A DNA stretch of 5,859 nt from JBHHXR01 sp046757205 (GTDB lineage Bacteria > Pseudomonadota > Alphaproteobacteria > Rhodobacterales > Rhodobacteraceae), in contig JBHHXR010000210.1 in assembly GCA_046757205.1 (NCBI GenBank), positions 1-5,859 of the forward strand. Reading direction: 5' to 3'. The translations under genes and the position numbers were made by a program. Below the pieces are notes generated by a model. It did not search any database. It was not told the DNA's origin and saw only the letters and a program-made list of their open reading frames with translations. Every line of letters begins with the position of its first letter. Positions within the stretch are counted from its first letter, which is position 1. Shown here piece after piece: positions 4,412 through 5,859 of the stretch.

Positions 4412-5859
4412 CGGTCCCTCCCAGAAGCCTGAATTCAATTCTCCGGTTGGCCTGACGGCCCTCATCGGTGTTGTTGTCGGCAATCGGCCGGGTTTCCCCG
4501 TAGCCCCGGGCGACCAGTTCCGAAACCAGCACTTCGCGTGCCAGCAGGGCGTCCAGAACCGCGTCGGCGCGGGACTGGCTGAGGCCCGCGTTGAGAACCT
4601 CGCGGCCCTGGCTGTCGGTGTGACCGCCGATTTCGAACCGCGCATCGGGGCATTTCCGCAGAATGTCGGCAATGGCGTCGATCACCGGGATACTGTCGGC
4701 CTCCAGGTCCACGGAATTCGGCTCGAACACGATCTGCGAACCCTTTAGGAGCCGTTCGATACGCGCCTCGCAGGCGCGCGGGTCGATCACCGGTTTCTCG
4801 GGCGGTATCAGCGCCGGGTCGAAACTGACGTCGGTCCGGAACGCGGCGCCGGCGCCGAGGCGGTAGCGCAGGACGTCGCGCACTTCCTCGCCGATGGTCT
4901 CGCTGTCGCTCCTGCCGGCGACCAGCAGGTCGCGCGGCGTCACCTCGACCGATCCGGACCGCAGCAGCGACAGCGTTTCCAGCCCGGCCAGCACCCTGCC
5001 GGACCAGCCTTCGGGAAGACCGTCGGTGCGCTGGATTTCGCTGCGGACGCGCCCGTAGCCAAACAGCGATTCGGCATAGGTCCTGACCGCCTGTTCCGTC
5101 ATTCCGTCTCGTACCGGGCCGGCAAGCCCGACCGTTCCGTCCCGCGAAAGACGCGCCACGAAACGCGGCTGCGACTGCGCGTCCGCCGTCTCTTCCTTTC
5201 GGTCGGCATCGGGCAGGGAGGCCTCAAGGGTGAACATTTTCGGCAATGTCGAGCGGAGATCCCGCATGAGTCCGTCGAATTCGCCGCGATCGATGCCGGA
5301 AGGGCCCGTCAAGCGCAGGGTTTCGTCTCTCATCTCGAGTGTTCCGCCGCCCATCCGCTCGATTGCCGCGATAGCGAGATCCGCCGCCCGCGGCCACTGC
5401 GGCGAGGGCGATCCCAGGCCGATCCGGCAGCCGGTATGCGCGTCGGCGCCCGCCCGCCGGGCGGCGGAGAGAATCCGGTCGCGGCCTTTCTTCGTTCCCG
5501 CCGAGCAGACGGGCATCTTCGCGGCGGCGCCGGACAGCCGGAAATCCAGCAGGAAAGGAGAGATCACCGGCAACGGCGCCGTCAAGTCCAGTGTGAGGGT
5601 CACGCCATCGGGGATGGCGGCGTTCCAGTCGCGCGAGAGAGCGCGCGCTCTGGCTTCGCTGTCGACCAGGGCGGTGATGCGGACATCGGCGGCTTCGACG
5701 CGGATACGCCCTTCCTCGATGTTTCCGAGGGCGCGGGCGGCGAACGACAACAGGCCGCGCCAGCCGGGCGGTTCGCCGGCGTGTGTCGGGACGAGAAGGT
5801 TCGAAACTTCCGAAACGCCGCCGAGAGCCGAGACGGCGCCGGCCAGCGCCTCGGCATCC
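4398..5859 (-). CDS. OmpA-family peptidoglycan-binding protein with repeated modules (N-terminus missing)
   Basis: The frame is open to the window edge, so 486 C-terminal residues are visible and the start and any signal peptide lie outside. A TTG at 5748-5750 is an internal Leu codon, not the start. Numbering from the edge, residues about 373-480 form an OmpA C-terminal domain: IVFEPNSVDL, GGHTDSQG, LSQSRADAV, RGYGE and NRRIEF. D415 and R430 are 15 apart, as are the Asp and Arg that hold meso-diaminopimelate in A. baumannii OmpA (D271/R286), so non-covalent peptidoglycan binding in the periplasm is expected. Before it are three related units centred on W33, W155 and W285, each with a Gly exactly 17 residues after the Trp and then paired strands and a helix, resembling BON-type alpha/beta folds. 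Cys118 and Cys144 of the second unit may form a disulfide. There is no outer-membrane beta-barrel in the visible part. The gene overlaps the downstream small membrane gene by 14 nt. Confidence 0.9.
   Translation of the reverse strand, partial: DAEALAGAVSALGGVSEVSNLLVPTHAGEPPGWRGLLSFAARALGNIEEGRIRVEAADVRITALVDSEARARALSRDWNAAIPDGVTLTLDLTAPLPVISPFLLDFRLSGAAAKMPVCSAGTKKGRDRILSAARRAGADAHTGCRIGLGSPSPQWPRAADLAIAAIERMGGGTLEMRDETLRLTGPSGIDRGEFDGLMRDLRSTLPKMFTLEASLPDADRKEETADAQSQPRFVARLSRDGTVGLAGPVRDGMTEQAVRTYAESLFGYGRVRSEIQRTDGLPEGWSGRVLAGLETLSLLRSGSVEVTPRDLLVAGRSDSETIGEEVRDVLRYRLGAGAAFRTDVSFDPALIPPEKPVIDPRACEARIERLLKGSQIVFEPNSVDLEADSIPVIDAIADILRKCPDARFEIGGHTDSQGREVLNAGLSQSRADAVLDALLAREVLVSELVARGYGETRPIADNNTDEGRQANRRIEFRLLGGTDEQE
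4416..4422 (-). promoter_or_regulatory. Ribosome binding site of the small membrane gene
   Basis: Read leftward, GGGAGGG precedes the ATG at 4411-4409 by four bases. This strong Shine-Dalgarno site lies within the last codons of the OmpA-family gene and fixes the downstream start, ruling out the longer open frame that extends to 4672. Confidence 0.75.

Noticed and set aside
4040..4748. Two overlapping plus-strand frames opposite the membrane and OmpA-like genes
   Set aside because: They are shadows: the minus-strand genes have a membrane helix, coiled coil and a complete OmpA domain, while these frames show no motif and no convincing ribosome binding site.
5600..5857. A separate minus-strand gene near the right edge
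   Set aside because: It is in a different frame from the OmpA-like gene, which is open to the edge and continues its repeat pattern through this region.

Overview
The window looks like ordinary chromosome from a GC-rich alphaproteobacterium, most likely Rhodobacterales or a close relative. This rests on protein character: UvrC carries the alphaproteobacterial-style [18 protein letters not shown] segment, PgsA and MoaD/MoaE are typical, and the OmpA-family protein has the long repeat-bearing type I associate with Rhodobacteraceae. The taxonomic placement is inference from memory, not from a search. I see no mobile element, CRISPR array, rRNA or tRNA.

Layout. Positions 2-451 (+) hold the C-terminal part of a short-chain dehydrogenase/reductase of the pteridine-reductase type, with Asp in place of the usual catalytic Ser. 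Positions 452-762 are a conspicuously AT-richer spacer with a palindrome, an adjacent inverted repeat and a perfect DnaA-box sequence (TTATCCACA). Positions 763-4083 (+) are a compact gene string: uvrC (excision-repair nuclease subunit), pgsA (phosphatidylglycerophosphate synthase), moaD and moaE (the two subunits of molybdopterin synthase). After a 40-nt gap between uvrC and pgsA, the last three genes are joined by stop/start contacts (TAATG and TGAATG), so they are very probably translated from one message.

On the opposite strand, converging with moaE and separated from it by one base, is a two-gene envelope unit read leftward. It starts outside the window with an OmpA-family, peptidoglycan-binding protein (4398-5859, N-terminus missing). 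This is followed by a 108-residue single-pass membrane protein with a long predicted coiled coil (4085-4411). The two reading frames overlap by 14 nt, which suggests coupled expression.

The string combines DNA repair, phospholipid synthesis and molybdenum-cofactor synthesis, with no obvious shared pathway. MoaD and MoaE form one enzyme, and the OmpA-like protein and small membrane protein may work together at the cell envelope. I find no clear novel defence or mobile system. The least-described material is the triplicated extracytoplasmic module of the OmpA protein with its coupled small partner, followed by the structured spacer upstream of uvrC.
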